The notes: generated from the sequence alone by a model not told the origin. A stretch of DNA of 64,000 nt from CBDAUN01 sp965200645 (GCA_965200645.1 CBDAUN010000002.1:372001-436000), one strand, 5' to 3'. Counted from the stretch's first letter, positions 44,192 to 54,089 are shown. A program made the numbers and translations.

Positions 44192-45280
44192 ATGACAGCA
44201 AAACTTACTTATATTTCTGGTGATGGTATCGGCCCAGAGATCATGGTTCAGGTGCTGCGCGTGCTTGACATCTTGTGTGACTACGGTGGTCTTAAGATTG
44301 AACGTGAAGAAGGTTACTTGGGCGGAAATGCATATGATAGGTTTGGTACTCCTTTGCCTGATCAAACGTTAGATCTGGCCAAAGAATCCGATGCCATATT
44401 GTTTGTTGCGGCAGGGGGTAGCAAGTGGGACACACTCCCCCGAGACCTCAGACCTGAGCGGGCGTTATTGCGTATGCGCTATGAACTTGAACTGTTCGCA
44501 AATCTTCGTCCTGCACTGACCTATCCTGAACTTGCTTCATCATCAACTTTAAAGGATGAAGTCGTTTCCGGTTTGGACATTTTGATCGTACGTGAATTGA
44601 CCGGAGGAATTTATTTTGGTGAACCCCGAGGGATTATGAAAAATGAAGCTGGCAAGAGGTACGGAATCAATACGTTGACCTATGACGAAGATGAGATTTC
44701 CAGGATTGCTCATGTGGCATTTCGGATCGCCCGTCAAAGAAATAGCCAGGTTTGCTCGGTCGATAAGGCAAATGTTCTTGAAACAACCGAATTATGGCGA
44801 GAAGTGGTTACTGAGGTTGGTGCAGATTATCCCGACGTAGGTCTGCAGCACATGTTGGTCGACAATGCAGCAATGCAATTGGTCAGAGATCCAAAGCAAT
44901 TCGACGTAATCGTCACTACAAACATGTTTGGCGATATTTTGTCAGACATATCCGGTATGTTGACAGGATCAATCGGAATGTTGCCTTCGGCATCACTGGA
45001 TAAAAACGAAAAGGGCTTGTACGAGCCAGACCACGGCACAGCACCTGACATTGCGGGCCGAAATGAGGCTAATCCCTTGGCAACCATATTGTCTTTGGCG
45101 ATGTTACTCGACTATTCGCTAAAGGCAGGCGAGCTTGCTGAAAAACTTAGACGGGCAGCTAAAACTGTGATTGAGAAGGGACTTCGTACTCCTGACATTC
45201 ACACACCTGGCATGAAGTTGGTTGGAACTTCGCAAATGGGAGACGCAGTTGTCGAAGAACTTCGAGCATTACTAAACTAA
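44192..45280 (+). CDS. leuB: 3-isopropylmalate dehydrogenase
   Basis: A 362-residue NAD-dependent decarboxylating dehydrogenase, third step of leucine synthesis. Motifs are SGDGIGPEIMVQ, LRMRYELELFANLRPA (substrate-binding Arg residues), RELTGGIYFGEPRG, NMFGDILSDISGMLTGSIGMLPSAS and the NAD site HGTAPDIAGRNEANP. Length is standard. asd follows by 27 bases. The expected leuCD genes are not seen upstream; aroC lies there instead. Confidence 0.96.
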   Translation: MTAKLTYISGDGIGPEIMVQVLRVLDILCDYGGLKIEREEGYLGGNAYDRFGTPLPDQTLDLAKESDAILFVAAGGSKWDTLPRDLRPERALLRMRYELELFANLRPALTYPELASSSTLKDEVVSGLDILIVRELTGGIYFGEPRGIMKNEAGKRYGINTLTYDEDEISRIAHVAFRIARQRNSQVCSVDKANVLETTELWREVVTEVGADYPDVGLQHMLVDNAAMQLVRDPKQFDVIVTTNMFGDILSDISGMLTGSIGMLPSASLDKNEKGLYEPDHGTAPDIAGRNEANPLATILSLAMLLDYSLKAGELAEKLRRAAKTVIEKGLRTPDIHTPGMKLVGTSQMGDAVVEELRALLN

Positions 45281-45307
45281 GCGGACTTAATTTCTGGAAA
45301 ACAACAA

Positions 45308-46324
45308 ATGAATCGAGAGTATGACGTTGCTGTAGTGGGAGCCTCTGGGATGATCGGAGAAGCCATGATGTCGATCCTACAGGAGCGTAATTTTCCAATA
45401 AGAAACATTTACCCACTTGGCAGCGATCGTTCAGCAGGATCTGAATTGGATTTTCATGGCGAGCAGGTTCGAATTGGCTTGCTTTCGGAGTTTGATTTTT
45501 CATTAGTAGACTTTGGATTGTTTTCCGCAGGTGCTGGTATTTCTGAGCGTTATGCTCCTATCGCGGTGGAAGCCGGATGTACAGTAATCGACAATACATC
45601 AAAATTTAGAAATGAACCGGAAATTCCATTGGTAGTGCCGGAAGTGAACCCTGAAGCACTAGACGATCACAATGGATTGATTTCGAACCCGAATTGCTCA
45701 ACCATTCAGATGGTTGTCGCGCTAAAGCCAATTTATGATGAGGTCGGGATTGAAAGAATCAATGTTTCAACCTATCAGTCCGTTTCTGGAGCAGGTCGGA
45801 GTGCCGTAGAAGCACTCGCCAGTCAAACAGCTGCCCTTTTAAATGGCCGAGAGCCGGATATTGATGGTTCTGCAAAACAAATTGCCTTTAATGCGGTGCC
45901 ACATATTGATGTGTTTTTAGAAAATGGCTACACCAAGGAAGAAATGAAAATGGTGTGGGAAACTCGCAAAATTTTGGGTGACGACAGTATTTTGGTTAAT
46001 CCAACAACAGTCCGTATACCAGTGTTTTTTGCACATTCGGAAGCTATTCACATCGAAACCAAGGACAAAATTACGCCATCTCAGGCTCGAGACATTCTGC
46101 GAAATGCGCCTGGAGTAAAGGTGGTAGATAATCCGAAGGATTTACTCTATCCAACCGCGATAACCGATGCAGCAAATAGGGATGAGGTTTTTGTTGGGCG
46201 TATTAGAGAAGATATTTCACACGAACGCGGCCTTAACATGTGGGTGGTATCTGACAATGTCAGGAAGGGTGGTGCGTTAAACAGCATTCAGATCGCAGAA
46301 TGCCTCATTTACGACGAGTATTGA
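45308..46324 (+). CDS. asd: Aspartate-semialdehyde dehydrogenase
   Basis: A 338-residue NADPH-dependent enzyme that makes aspartate semialdehyde for lysine, threonine and methionine. The N-terminal nucleotide site is VVGASGMIGEAMM; the catalytic Cys is in NPNCSTIQMV and the substrate region is YQSVSGAGR. HSEAIHIET near residue 240 contains the conserved active-site region. It is the shorter, Gram-positive-like/USG-type ASADH common beside leuB in gammaproteobacteria. It overlaps the FimV-like gene by 25 bases. Confidence 0.95.
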   Translation: MNREYDVAVVGASGMIGEAMMSILQERNFPIRNIYPLGSDRSAGSELDFHGEQVRIGLLSEFDFSLVDFGLFSAGAGISERYAPIAVEAGCTVIDNTSKFRNEPEIPLVVPEVNPEALDDHNGLISNPNCSTIQMVVALKPIYDEVGIERINVSTYQSVSGAGRSAVEALASQTAALLNGREPDIDGSAKQIAFNAVPHIDVFLENGYTKEEMKMVWETRKILGDDSILVNPTTVRIPVFFAHSEAIHIETKDKITPSQARDILRNAPGVKVVDNPKDLLYPTAITDAANRDEVFVGRIREDISHERGLNMWVVSDNVRKGGALNSIQIAECLIYDEY

Positions 46325-47304
46325 ACAGTAAGAAACCCGTCTTCCGTTCAATCCGACCTCTATCTTTAATTCTTAATTTCATTGTCGCTAGCACAGTAAT
46401 GATGTGCTGGACGGCGTTTTGGGACTTTCCGGAACTCTACGCTCAGCAATCCGAAACTCAGCAGGCGCCAAGCAATCCAACAGCTGAAATAGTTGCTGAA
46501 ATAGAGATTCTGCTTCAAGAAATCGTTAAAGAAGTCTCGCTTATCGAAGGGGAGTATCTTGTTGATTATGTTCAGTGGATAGTCGATCGTTTTAAAAACA
46601 ATTCCAAGGGACGGATAATTTGGTCAATAACAGCGGCTCTGGCGTTAATTTCCCTAGCCCTCCTGTTTTTGATTATTTACAGCTTTATGGTTTTGCTCCG
46701 ACCCAAACGGCCAGCTGTTGAAAAGTCAATTGTAGACAAAACTTCTACGCCAACAAACATACAGCCAAAACTTGCCGAAAAGCCCAAATCCAAAGTCGTT
46801 GGAAAAGGTATTTCCAGTGTCAGTATTTCATCACACTTTGAAAATGGGTCGCTGAAGGAATTTGAGGAGGCACTATTGGTCGCCGTTCAAAAAGGTAAAG
46901 CCGATGATGCAGCAATGCTGTACTTGATAGCTAGTCGCGCAGTCGATTTCAACTATCAAAGGTTTCAGGAGTTGATCGATAAATTGCTGGGCCATGGGCT
47001 CGATAAGAAGTCTCAGGTGTATCGGCATGCAGGGCAAATAGGTCGGTTAATTTCTTCAGAATCATTTCCAATTACCCAATGGCCAGAGCCTGAAGGCATG
47101 TTTAACGAAAAATCTACCTTGATATCCAGTGATTTAAGTGCGGTTATGACATTTGGTGACACTCAAACTTTAATGGATATGTTGACCGTTTATGCGGTTA
47201 TGGACGATCATGCCGCTGTTAAACGACTTGTTGTCCAACTGCTAGTTTATGGAGATGCATCGCAGCGTGCAGAGGCTATAAAACACGCTAGAAATTTAAG
47301 TTGA
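46300..47304 (+). CDS. Reduced FimV-like membrane protein
   Basis: A 334-residue protein in the place where fimV lies in Pseudomonas-type genomes (asd-fimV-truA). A signal or anchor segment covers residues 22-38, a second membrane segment lies near residue 105-128, and a C-terminal helical domain resembles the FimV end domain (LMDMLTVYAVMDDHAAVKRL, ASQRAEAIKHARNL). LysM and the long acidic repeat region of true FimV are absent. It may be a shortened polar-scaffold protein. The start may instead be TTG at 46321. Confidence 0.6.
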   Translation: MPHLRRVLNSKKPVFRSIRPLSLILNFIVASTVMMCWTAFWDFPELYAQQSETQQAPSNPTAEIVAEIEILLQEIVKEVSLIEGEYLVDYVQWIVDRFKNNSKGRIIWSITAALALISLALLFLIIYSFMVLLRPKRPAVEKSIVDKTSTPTNIQPKLAEKPKSKVVGKGISSVSISSHFENGSLKEFEEALLVAVQKGKADDAAMLYLIASRAVDFNYQRFQELIDKLLGHGLDKKSQVYRHAGQIGRLISSESFPITQWPEPEGMFNEKSTLISSDLSAVMTFGDTQTLMDMLTVYAVMDDHAAVKRLVVQLLVYGDASQRAEAIKHARNLS

Positions 47305-47332
47305 AAACTTAGTTCGAGGGTCCGTACTGGCT

Positions 47333-48172
47333 TTAGGAAGCGGTAATGGCTTCTGAGATTCCCTTAACAAAGCCAGTGACGTTGTCAACAATGTTGTCCA
47401 AATTTGTGTTTTCATCTTCGATGTTTTGCTTAATCAAATCGACAATGGCCGAGCCAATAACAATTCCGTCCGCTACTTCGGCTATGGCCTTGGCCCCTTC
47501 GGGGGTCTTGATCCCAAATCCTACGGCAATTGGCAAGTCCGTGTATCCCTTCAGTCTTGTTACTGCTGCAGACACCTGGTCAATGAGTGCGCTGCGTGTT
47601 CCAGTGACTCCAAGTACAGAGATGTAATACACAAAGCCACTGACGTTATTCAAAACGGATTCGATACGATCATCATCTGTAGTAGGCGTGACCAGACGAA
47701 TCCAGTGTAAGCCTGCGATTAGGGCTGGGTCGCAAAGTTCGTGGTCTTCTTCTGGCGGGAGATCAACAATAATTAACCCATCCACACCACAAGCTACGGC
47801 ATCGTTGACAAACTTTTCTGGTCCGTAGCGATATATGGGGTTGTAGTAGCCCATAAGCACAATTGGTGTCGTATCGTCACTTTCCCTAAATTGACGCACT
47901 AGATCCAAAGTTTTTGCTAGCGTCATGCCAATACGCAATGCACGTTGGCTTGATGCCTGAATCGAGGGGCCATCTGCCATTGGGTCGGAAAAAGGCATAC
48001 CCACTTCAATTAAGTCAGCTCCGGCTTCGGGCAAACTACGAATTATCTTTTCGCTCGAATCATAGTCTGGGTCTCCGGCGGTGACGAAGGCAACAAATGC
48101 TTTTCGTCCTTCACTAGCAAGTTGATCGAATTTTCGAGTGATTCGAGTATCAAGAAGTGAGTGAACCGTCAC
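47333..48172 (-). CDS. trpA: Tryptophan synthase alpha subunit
   Basis: A 279-residue TIM barrel that cleaves indole-3-glycerol phosphate. The catalytic Glu is in LIEVGMPFSDPMADGP with the catalytic Asp of the same family in VDGLIIVDLPPEE, and the phosphate site is GFGIKTPEGAK. The start is GTG, overlapping the trpB stop by 4 bases. The pair trpBA runs opposite to the flanking genes, whereas related genomes place it after trpF on the same strand. Confidence 0.96.
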   Translation of the reverse strand: MTVHSLLDTRITRKFDQLASEGRKAFVAFVTAGDPDYDSSEKIIRSLPEAGADLIEVGMPFSDPMADGPSIQASSQRALRIGMTLAKTLDLVRQFRESDDTTPIVLMGYYNPIYRYGPEKFVNDAVACGVDGLIIVDLPPEEDHELCDPALIAGLHWIRLVTPTTDDDRIESVLNNVSGFVYYISVLGVTGTRSALIDQVSAAVTRLKGYTDLPIAVGFGIKTPEGAKAIAEVADGIVIGSAIVDLIKQNIEDENTNLDNIVDNVTGFVKGISEAITAS

Positions 48173-49389
48173 AGTTTTGTCCCAAGCGCTTCTGCCACAG
48201 AAAAAACATCCTTATCGCCGCGACCGCACATGTTCATTACAAGAATTTGATCCTTGTCGAATTCGGATGCAATTTTCATCACATGCGCTAAAGCGTGTGC
48301 TGGTTCTAAAGCAGGGATGATTCCTTCAGTCTCGCAGCAAAGTTGAAAAGCTTCTAGTGCTTCTTGGTCGGTAATCGAAACGTATTCTACGCGTCCAGTG
48401 TCATTGAGCCACGAATGTTCCGGACCAATTCCAGGATAGTCAAGTCCGGCAGATATAGAATGAGCATCAATTATTTGACCGTCATTGGTTTGCAGCAAGT
48501 AGGTTCGATTGCCATGAAGAACGCCGGGCTGACCTCCATTTAGAGAAGCAGCATGTTTGCCGGTTTCGATACCTAATCCTGCGGCTTCAACCCCAATAAT
48601 CCGCATGTCGATATCATCCAAAAATGGATGAAACAGTCCCATAGCATTTGAACCACCGCCGATGCATGCCACGAGACAATCGGGCAGGCGACCTTCGGCT
48701 TCCATGATTTGTTGTCTTGTTTCGTCGCCGATCACAGATTGAAAATTTCGAACCATTTCCGGGTATGGGTGCGGGCCAGCTACTGTCCCGATAATGTAGA
48801 ATGTCGTGTCAACGTTGGCAACCCAGTCTCTGAGCGCTTCATTCATGGCATCCTTCAGTGTTCCGGTTCCGGAAGTTACTGGCACTACTTCAGCTCCCAA
48901 TAGTTTCATTCGAAATACATTTGGAGCCTGCCGTTCGATATCGGTTTCTCCCATGTAGACTATACAGGGCAAATCAAATAATGCACACACGGTGGCAGTT
49001 GCAACGCCGTGTTGTCCAGCGCCAGTTTCTGCAATAATTCGGGTTTTGTTCATTCGCCGGGCAAGCAGAATTTGTCCGAGCGTATTGTTTATTTTGTGTG
49101 CACCGGTGTGGTTTAACTCATCGCGCTTAAAGTATATTTTTGCACCACCGAGATGTTCGCTTAGGCGGGCTGCGTGATATAAGGGACTGGGTCGGCCAAT
49201 GTAGTGTTTGGCGTAGTAGTCAAATTCTGATTGAAATTCTTGACTGTTTTTTGCTTCCTCATAAGCTTTCTCAACACCTAAAATCAAAGGCATTAAAGTT
49301 TCAGCAACAAACCTGCCGCCGTATATTCCGAAGTGACCTGTGTCATCAGGGCCGGAACGATAGGTGTCGTATGATGAATCAGAGGCCAT
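48169..49389 (-). CDS. trpB: Tryptophan synthase beta subunit
   Basis: A 406-residue PLP enzyme that condenses indole with serine. The PLP Lys is in NHTGAHKINNTLGQ, the phosphate loop is CIGGGSNAMG, and ETGAGQHGVATA is typical. The product channels indole from TrpA. It is first in a two-gene minus-strand unit and divergent from truA across 99 bases, which must hold both promoters. Confidence 0.97.
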   Translation of the reverse strand: MASDSSYDTYRSGPDDTGHFGIYGGRFVAETLMPLILGVEKAYEEAKNSQEFQSEFDYYAKHYIGRPSPLYHAARLSEHLGGAKIYFKRDELNHTGAHKINNTLGQILLARRMNKTRIIAETGAGQHGVATATVCALFDLPCIVYMGETDIERQAPNVFRMKLLGAEVVPVTSGTGTLKDAMNEALRDWVANVDTTFYIIGTVAGPHPYPEMVRNFQSVIGDETRQQIMEAEGRLPDCLVACIGGGSNAMGLFHPFLDDIDMRIIGVEAAGLGIETGKHAASLNGGQPGVLHGNRTYLLQTNDGQIIDAHSISAGLDYPGIGPEHSWLNDTGRVEYVSITDQEALEAFQLCCETEGIIPALEPAHALAHVMKIASEFDKDQILVMNMCGRGDKDVFSVAEALGTKL

Positions 49390-49488
49390 TAGTTATCGCT
49401 AGTGCTACCCGCAATTGATGAGTTATTTAAGGTACAGCATTATACCGAAAGGATGTAGGTTCGTTTCGCTGCTCAGTGAAGGTTTGAA

Positions 49489-50268
49489 ATGAGAATTGCT
49501 GTTTGTATCGAATACGACGGGTCACAGTTTAGTGGGTGGCAGATGCAGTCTGGAGAACTGTCCGTACAAGAGGCTGTGCAGTTGGCACTATCCAAGGTTG
49601 CAGACCATCCAGTGACTGTGCATGGTGCCGGAAGAACTGATACAGGCGTGCATGCTTGCGGTCAAATTGCTCACTTTGATACCACTGTTACTCGAAGTAA
49701 CAATTCCTGGGTAATGGGTGCAAATTCCCTTCTTCCAAAGGGAGTCAGTTTAATTTGGACACAACCCGTAGATGAGTCTTTTCATTCCCGATTCAGCGCT
49801 TATTCAAGAAAATACCGGTATGTGGTTCTAAATCGCAGAATACGCCCCACATATTTGACAAAGAAGGTGTCGTGGATACATCAGCCGCTGGATGTGAACT
49901 TGATGCAAATGGGTGCGAACCAACTGCTAGGCGAGCACGACTTCAGCGCGTTTCGGTCCGCACAATGCTCGAACAAAGTACCCATTAAAACTGTGAAGGA
50001 ACTCACAGTCAATCGAAAAGGTGATTGGGTCTGGATCGACATCGAGGCGAATGGGTTTCTGCATAACATGGTGCGAATTATTGCAGGATCATTGTTTACT
50101 GTTGGCTGGGGAGATCAACCTCCAAGTTGGATAGCGGATGTGTTGTCGAGTAAAGATAGGACGCTTGGTGGAGTAACTTCAACTCCTGACGGACTGTATT
50201 TCATTGCTGCAATGTACTCTAAAAAGTACCCGTTACCTGAATCACCACCGGCTTGCCGATATTGGTAG
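49489..50268 (+). CDS. truA: tRNA pseudouridine synthase A
   Basis: A 259-residue enzyme that makes pseudouridine at positions 38-40 of tRNAs. The catalytic Asp is in GAGRTDTGVHACGQIAHFD. Other family parts are FHSRFSAYSRKYRYVV and FLHNMVRIIAGSL. It starts the plus-strand run truA-trpF-accD-folC-SPOR, with 107 bases before trpF. Confidence 0.96.
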   Translation: MRIAVCIEYDGSQFSGWQMQSGELSVQEAVQLALSKVADHPVTVHGAGRTDTGVHACGQIAHFDTTVTRSNNSWVMGANSLLPKGVSLIWTQPVDESFHSRFSAYSRKYRYVVLNRRIRPTYLTKKVSWIHQPLDVNLMQMGANQLLGEHDFSAFRSAQCSNKVPIKTVKELTVNRKGDWVWIDIEANGFLHNMVRIIAGSLFTVGWGDQPPSWIADVLSSKDRTLGGVTSTPDGLYFIAAMYSKKYPLPESPPACRYW

Positions 50269-50375
50269 ACACGAAAATCACAATTCCGCACAAGCCATCT
50301 TTAAAATAAAATACATGGCCTAATTTACTTTGAACTGAACAGCAAAATTCAGGCAGTATTGAGCAAGTTGCTCAC

Positions 50376-51083
50376 ATGAATAACACAGGCGTACGTTTTC
50401 TGGCTCCTAAAGGCCAAGGTGATCGTCATCAAACGCAAATCAAGATTTGTGGAATGACGAGTACTCAGGATGCTCTAGCAGCTGCAAATTCCGGCGTTGA
50501 AGCAATTGGCGTTATTTTTTATGCTCCAAGTCCGAGAAATGTTGAAAGTCAATTAGCACGACAGATAGTGGAATGTATGCCAGAGTCTGTATCTACTGTA
50601 GCTGTGGTTGTTGATCCGGAAGATGCATTGATTTCAAAAATCGTGTCGGAAGTAAAGCCAGATTTTATTCAGTACCATGGGTCTGAACCCCCTCAAAAGT
50701 GCGACGAAGTTGGAATTCCATACATAAAGACTGTGAGAGTGCGAAATACTAATCAAATATTGGAAACAGCACGAAGTTATCCCAATGCGAAAGCGTTGCT
50801 TCTGGACACCTATGAATCGCAAAGAGTTGGCGGCACCGGAATCAAGTTTTCTTGGGATTTGATTCCTAAAGTCGATCAACCAGTCATTTTGGCTGGGGGA
50901 TTGAACTCAAAAAATGTTGATCAAGCGATTACTGAAGTCCAACCTTACGCGGTAGACGTGAGTACCGGAGTAGAAAGGAGTCCCGGAATTAAAGAACCTG
51001 CTGCTATATATAAGTTTGTAGCGACTGTTCGATCCTCGACTCCTACCTGCAAATCAAAATCTAAATCATCGGTGGTGATGTGA
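50376..51083 (+). CDS. trpF: Phosphoribosylanthranilate isomerase
   Basis: A 235-residue TIM barrel of tryptophan synthesis. The catalytic Cys and Asp lie in IKICGMTSTQDA and LLLDTYESQRVGGTG; the phosphate site is LAGGLNSKNV followed by VDVSTGVERSPGIK. It has about 20 extra N-terminal residues and a Ser/Lys-rich C-terminal tail relative to the usual ~205. The stop overlaps the accD GTG start. It is split from trpBA by truA. Confidence 0.95.
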   Translation: MNNTGVRFLAPKGQGDRHQTQIKICGMTSTQDALAAANSGVEAIGVIFYAPSPRNVESQLARQIVECMPESVSTVAVVVDPEDALISKIVSEVKPDFIQYHGSEPPQKCDEVGIPYIKTVRVRNTNQILETARSYPNAKALLLDTYESQRVGGTGIKFSWDLIPKVDQPVILAGGLNSKNVDQAITEVQPYAVDVSTGVERSPGIKEPAAIYKFVATVRSSTPTCKSKSKSSVVM

Positions 51084-51961
51084 ATTGGTTTACTAACCTA
51101 CTACCGCCAAAAATAAAGTCAGGGACACGACTAAAGAAAAAGGGCGTTCCTGAGGGCATTTGGGTCAGCTGCCCTCGGTGTAAGGAAGTCATTTATCGAG
51201 ACGACCTTATGGAAAATTTATATGTGTGTGGCACCTGCAGTCATCACCTACGGATGGGTGCCGACGATCGACTCAAAAAGTTTTTGGATGAGGAGTCGGC
51301 AGTTCCTTTGGACGACGACATCAAACCCGTCGACATACTGAAGTTCAGGGACAACAAAAAGTACCGTGACCGTCTGTCTGACGCACAGAAAAAAACTGGC
51401 CAATACGATGCGTTATTGGTTAAACGTGGAACTTTGAACGGTCGACCGATCGTAGCAGCAGCACTAGAATTCAAGTTTATCGGTGGCACAATGGGGTCTG
51501 TGGTGGGAGAGCGATTTGTTCAAGCAGTCAACTACAGTATAGAAAATCGCGTTCCTCTTATTTGCTTCTATGCCAGCGGTGGTGCACGTATGCAGGAAGC
51601 AATGTTTTCACTGATGCAGATGGCGAAGACAACAGCAGCTGTTGAGAACCTTAAGCGTCACAATGTGCCCTACATTTCTATTTTAACTGACCCTACCATG
51701 GGCGGTGTGTCAGCAAGTTTAGCGATGCTGGGTGACATTATCATTGCCGAGCCCAACGCAGAAATTGGTTTTGCCGGCATGCGTGTCATTCTGCAAACAG
51801 TCAGAGAGTCATTACCAGAAGGATTTCAGCGTTCAGAGTTTCTATTGAAGCATGGAGCAATCGATATGGTTGTGGACCGTAGAGAACTTAAGGATACTAT
51901 TCATACCATGTTGACGACACTAACTTCAGTGAGCGTGGTTCAAGCGGATTTCGTTGATTGA
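51080..51961 (+). CDS. accD: Acetyl-CoA carboxylase carboxyltransferase subunit beta
   Basis: A 293-residue subunit that, with AccA, moves the carboxyl group from biotin to acetyl-CoA in fatty acid synthesis. The N-terminal zinc ribbon has CPRCKEV and YVCGTC; the crotonase-like core includes GGTMGSVVGERFVQA, SGGARMQEAMFSLMQM and DPTMGGVSASLAMLGD. The start is GTG at 51080, sharing bases with the trpF stop. folC overlaps its end by 4 bases. Confidence 0.97.
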   Translation: MNWFTNLLPPKIKSGTRLKKKGVPEGIWVSCPRCKEVIYRDDLMENLYVCGTCSHHLRMGADDRLKKFLDEESAVPLDDDIKPVDILKFRDNKKYRDRLSDAQKKTGQYDALLVKRGTLNGRPIVAAALEFKFIGGTMGSVVGERFVQAVNYSIENRVPLICFYASGGARMQEAMFSLMQMAKTTAAVENLKRHNVPYISILTDPTMGGVSASLAMLGDIIIAEPNAEIGFAGMRVILQTVRESLPEGFQRSEFLLKHGAIDMVVDRRELKDTIHTMLTTLTSVSVVQADFVD

Positions 51962-53283
51962 GTAATTCCTTCTCGGCGATTTCCTCGCCCAGCATTAATC
52001 GCGATCTTGAACACTGGATGGAGTACATCCAGACGTTACACAACCGAACCATGGATTTGACTCTTGACCGGGTTCAAACAGTTGTCAGTCGATTTGGTTA
52101 TGCAGAACCTCCCTTCAAGGTCATCAGTGTTGCTGGTACTAATGGAAAAGGGTCTGTGGCAACGACGATTGATTCAATTTTGCGTGAAGCTGGCTATGTG
52201 ACTGGGCTTTATACGTCACCACATCTGGTGAATATCAACGAACGATTCGTTGTTAACGGTAAGCCCATATCCGATTCCGAATTATTGGAGGAATTCGAAA
52301 TTGTAGAAGCGATACGCGGTCGAACCCCTTTGACGTTCTTTGAATTTGGCACAGCCATCGCTATTGACTATTTTTACCGTAAGAATGTGGATGTGGCAGT
52401 CATGGAAGTTGGCCTAGGTGGACGGTTGGATGCTGTCAATATCTTTGATGCAGATATAGCCTGTATCACCTCAATTGGGACTGACCACAGAAAGTGGTTA
52501 GGTTCCACTCGTGAGACTATAGGTTTTGAAAAAGCCGGAATTCTTCGTTACAGGCAACTCGCAGTCTGTACAGACCCTTGCCCGCCGGAATCAATTTTGA
52601 AAGCAGCAAGGAAATTGGAAACTCAGTTGCATGTGAACGGATTAAACTTTGAACACAGTTCAGCTGAAAGTGATTGGATTTGGCGAATGAAGTGCGGTAA
52701 ACACAATATTCAGATTGAAAATTTGCCTTATTCTCCACTGCTAGGTGACTTTCAGCAGGAAAATTGTACCGGTGCCGTTACCGTTGCCGTATTGGCACGG
52801 GAATTTCTTGAAATTTCAGACCAGGCAATTCGAGATGGAATCATATCAACTTCGATTTCAGGTCGTTTGCAGATTGTGCAAAACAATCCCGAAGTTTTGC
52901 TCGATGTAGCTCACAACGAAGAAGCAGTCCGAGCACTGAACAGTTACCTTGAAAGTGCTCCTGTAGCGGGGCGAAATATTGCTGTAATGTCTGCATTATC
53001 AGAAAAACCAGTTGAGTCAATGATTCAAGTTATCCGAGACAAATTCGATGAGTGGCTCTTCTGTGGAATTCAAAATTCTCCAAGAGGAATTTCATTGGAT
53101 GAATTGGCGAGTCGAGCGATTCCTTTGCTGTCCAGGGATACCCATTACGACACTCACAGCGATGCAAACAGTGCATTTGAGTGTGCGCTGCAAAGCGCTA
53201 CTAGTGACGATCGAATCGTTGTGTTTGGCTCGTTTTTCGTCGTTGGTGATATAATTCGCAGGTATCAATTATCACCAATCTAG
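51958..53283 (+). CDS. folC: Folylpolyglutamate / dihydrofolate synthase
   Basis: A 441-residue Mur-ligase-type enzyme that makes dihydrofolate and adds glutamates to folates. The ATP loop is SVAGTNGKGSVATTI, followed by LYTSPHLVNINERF, MEVGLGGRLDAVNIFD and the C-terminal DVAHNEEAVRAL. The start is TTG at 51958, overlapping accD by 4 bases, and no other start fits better. It is part of the truA-to-SPOR transcript. Confidence 0.95.
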   Translation: MSNSFSAISSPSINRDLEHWMEYIQTLHNRTMDLTLDRVQTVVSRFGYAEPPFKVISVAGTNGKGSVATTIDSILREAGYVTGLYTSPHLVNINERFVVNGKPISDSELLEEFEIVEAIRGRTPLTFFEFGTAIAIDYFYRKNVDVAVMEVGLGGRLDAVNIFDADIACITSIGTDHRKWLGSTRETIGFEKAGILRYRQLAVCTDPCPPESILKAARKLETQLHVNGLNFEHSSAESDWIWRMKCGKHNIQIENLPYSPLLGDFQQENCTGAVTVAVLAREFLEISDQAIRDGIISTSISGRLQIVQNNPEVLLDVAHNEEAVRALNSYLESAPVAGRNIAVMSALSEKPVESMIQVIRDKFDEWLFCGIQNSPRGISLDELASRAIPLLSRDTHYDTHSDANSAFECALQSATSDDRIVVFGSFFVVGDIIRRYQLSPI

Positions 53284-53330
53284 TTAGTTAATTATCCAAT
53301 AGTAACTAACGATTTCCCACACTAAGGAAC

Positions 53331-54089
53331 ATGTCTATTCTTGATTATAAAAACAAGATCGTAGGCTCAATATTTCTACTAAGCAGTCTGGCGGTCGTTT
53401 TCTTTGTAGTTTTAGAGCCGGTTGATTCCAGCAAGTCCACTCAGATTCTATCCGGAGGTTTTGCTGAAACAGATACGGCACAAAAGCATGATCCAACGCA
53501 GCCCAGACCCGAATTAGTCGTCGCTTCGACGAAAACTCAGCGCTTGGAAGACACGATTCAAAACCAGCAAAGCGGTATCAAGGAACAGAATCCAATTACT
53601 CAAGTAGCTGGCGAAAACAAATCCAAAGAGCAGCCCGTACAAACCAAAGTCAACCAAGTTGAAGTTGCGGTCACTCAGACCAAACCTGTTGAAACTTTCA
53701 CACCTGAGGCTAAAACTGTCGCAGTTTCAACTGCCAATTCCGAACCGACGAACACTACAAAGAAGGTTCCAACAAAAGTGGCAAAAGCCAAAACCGAACC
53801 GCAGGCAAAGTCTGAAGATTCGGTAGGAGGTTGGTTTGTTCAGTTAGGCGTATTCAAGAGCTACTCCAATGCAGAGTTGCTGGAAGTAGCCGTGAGAAAT
53901 GTTGGTTATGCCACTCGCTTGGACGATGGCGTCTCTGGTCAAACGTCAGTGACGAAACTGTTGGTCGGGCCTTACTCTTCCAAGACTATCGCAACCGCGA
54001 TTAAAACAAAGCTCGAATCCACTGGTTTTGACAAAAAGCACGGAATTGATGGCATGTTCGTCATCCAGTCCGACGAGTCCAAGACTTAA
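53331..54089 (+). CDS. SPOR-domain protein (DedD-like)
   Basis: A 252-residue inner-membrane protein. One membrane segment covers residues 12-29, a long low-complexity linker rich in Thr, Lys and Glu follows, and a C-terminal SPOR domain begins at GGWFVQLGVFKSYSNA. SPOR domains bind glycan strands lacking peptides at the division septum. Its place after folC matches DedD of related genomes. A strong terminator follows, ending the transcript that starts near truA. Confidence 0.88.
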   Translation: MSILDYKNKIVGSIFLLSSLAVVFFVVLEPVDSSKSTQILSGGFAETDTAQKHDPTQPRPELVVASTKTQRLEDTIQNQQSGIKEQNPITQVAGENKSKEQPVQTKVNQVEVAVTQTKPVETFTPEAKTVAVSTANSEPTNTTKKVPTKVAKAKTEPQAKSEDSVGGWFVQLGVFKSYSNAELLEVAVRNVGYATRLDDGVSGQTSVTKLLVGPYSSKTIATAIKTKLESTGFDKKHGIDGMFVIQSDESKT

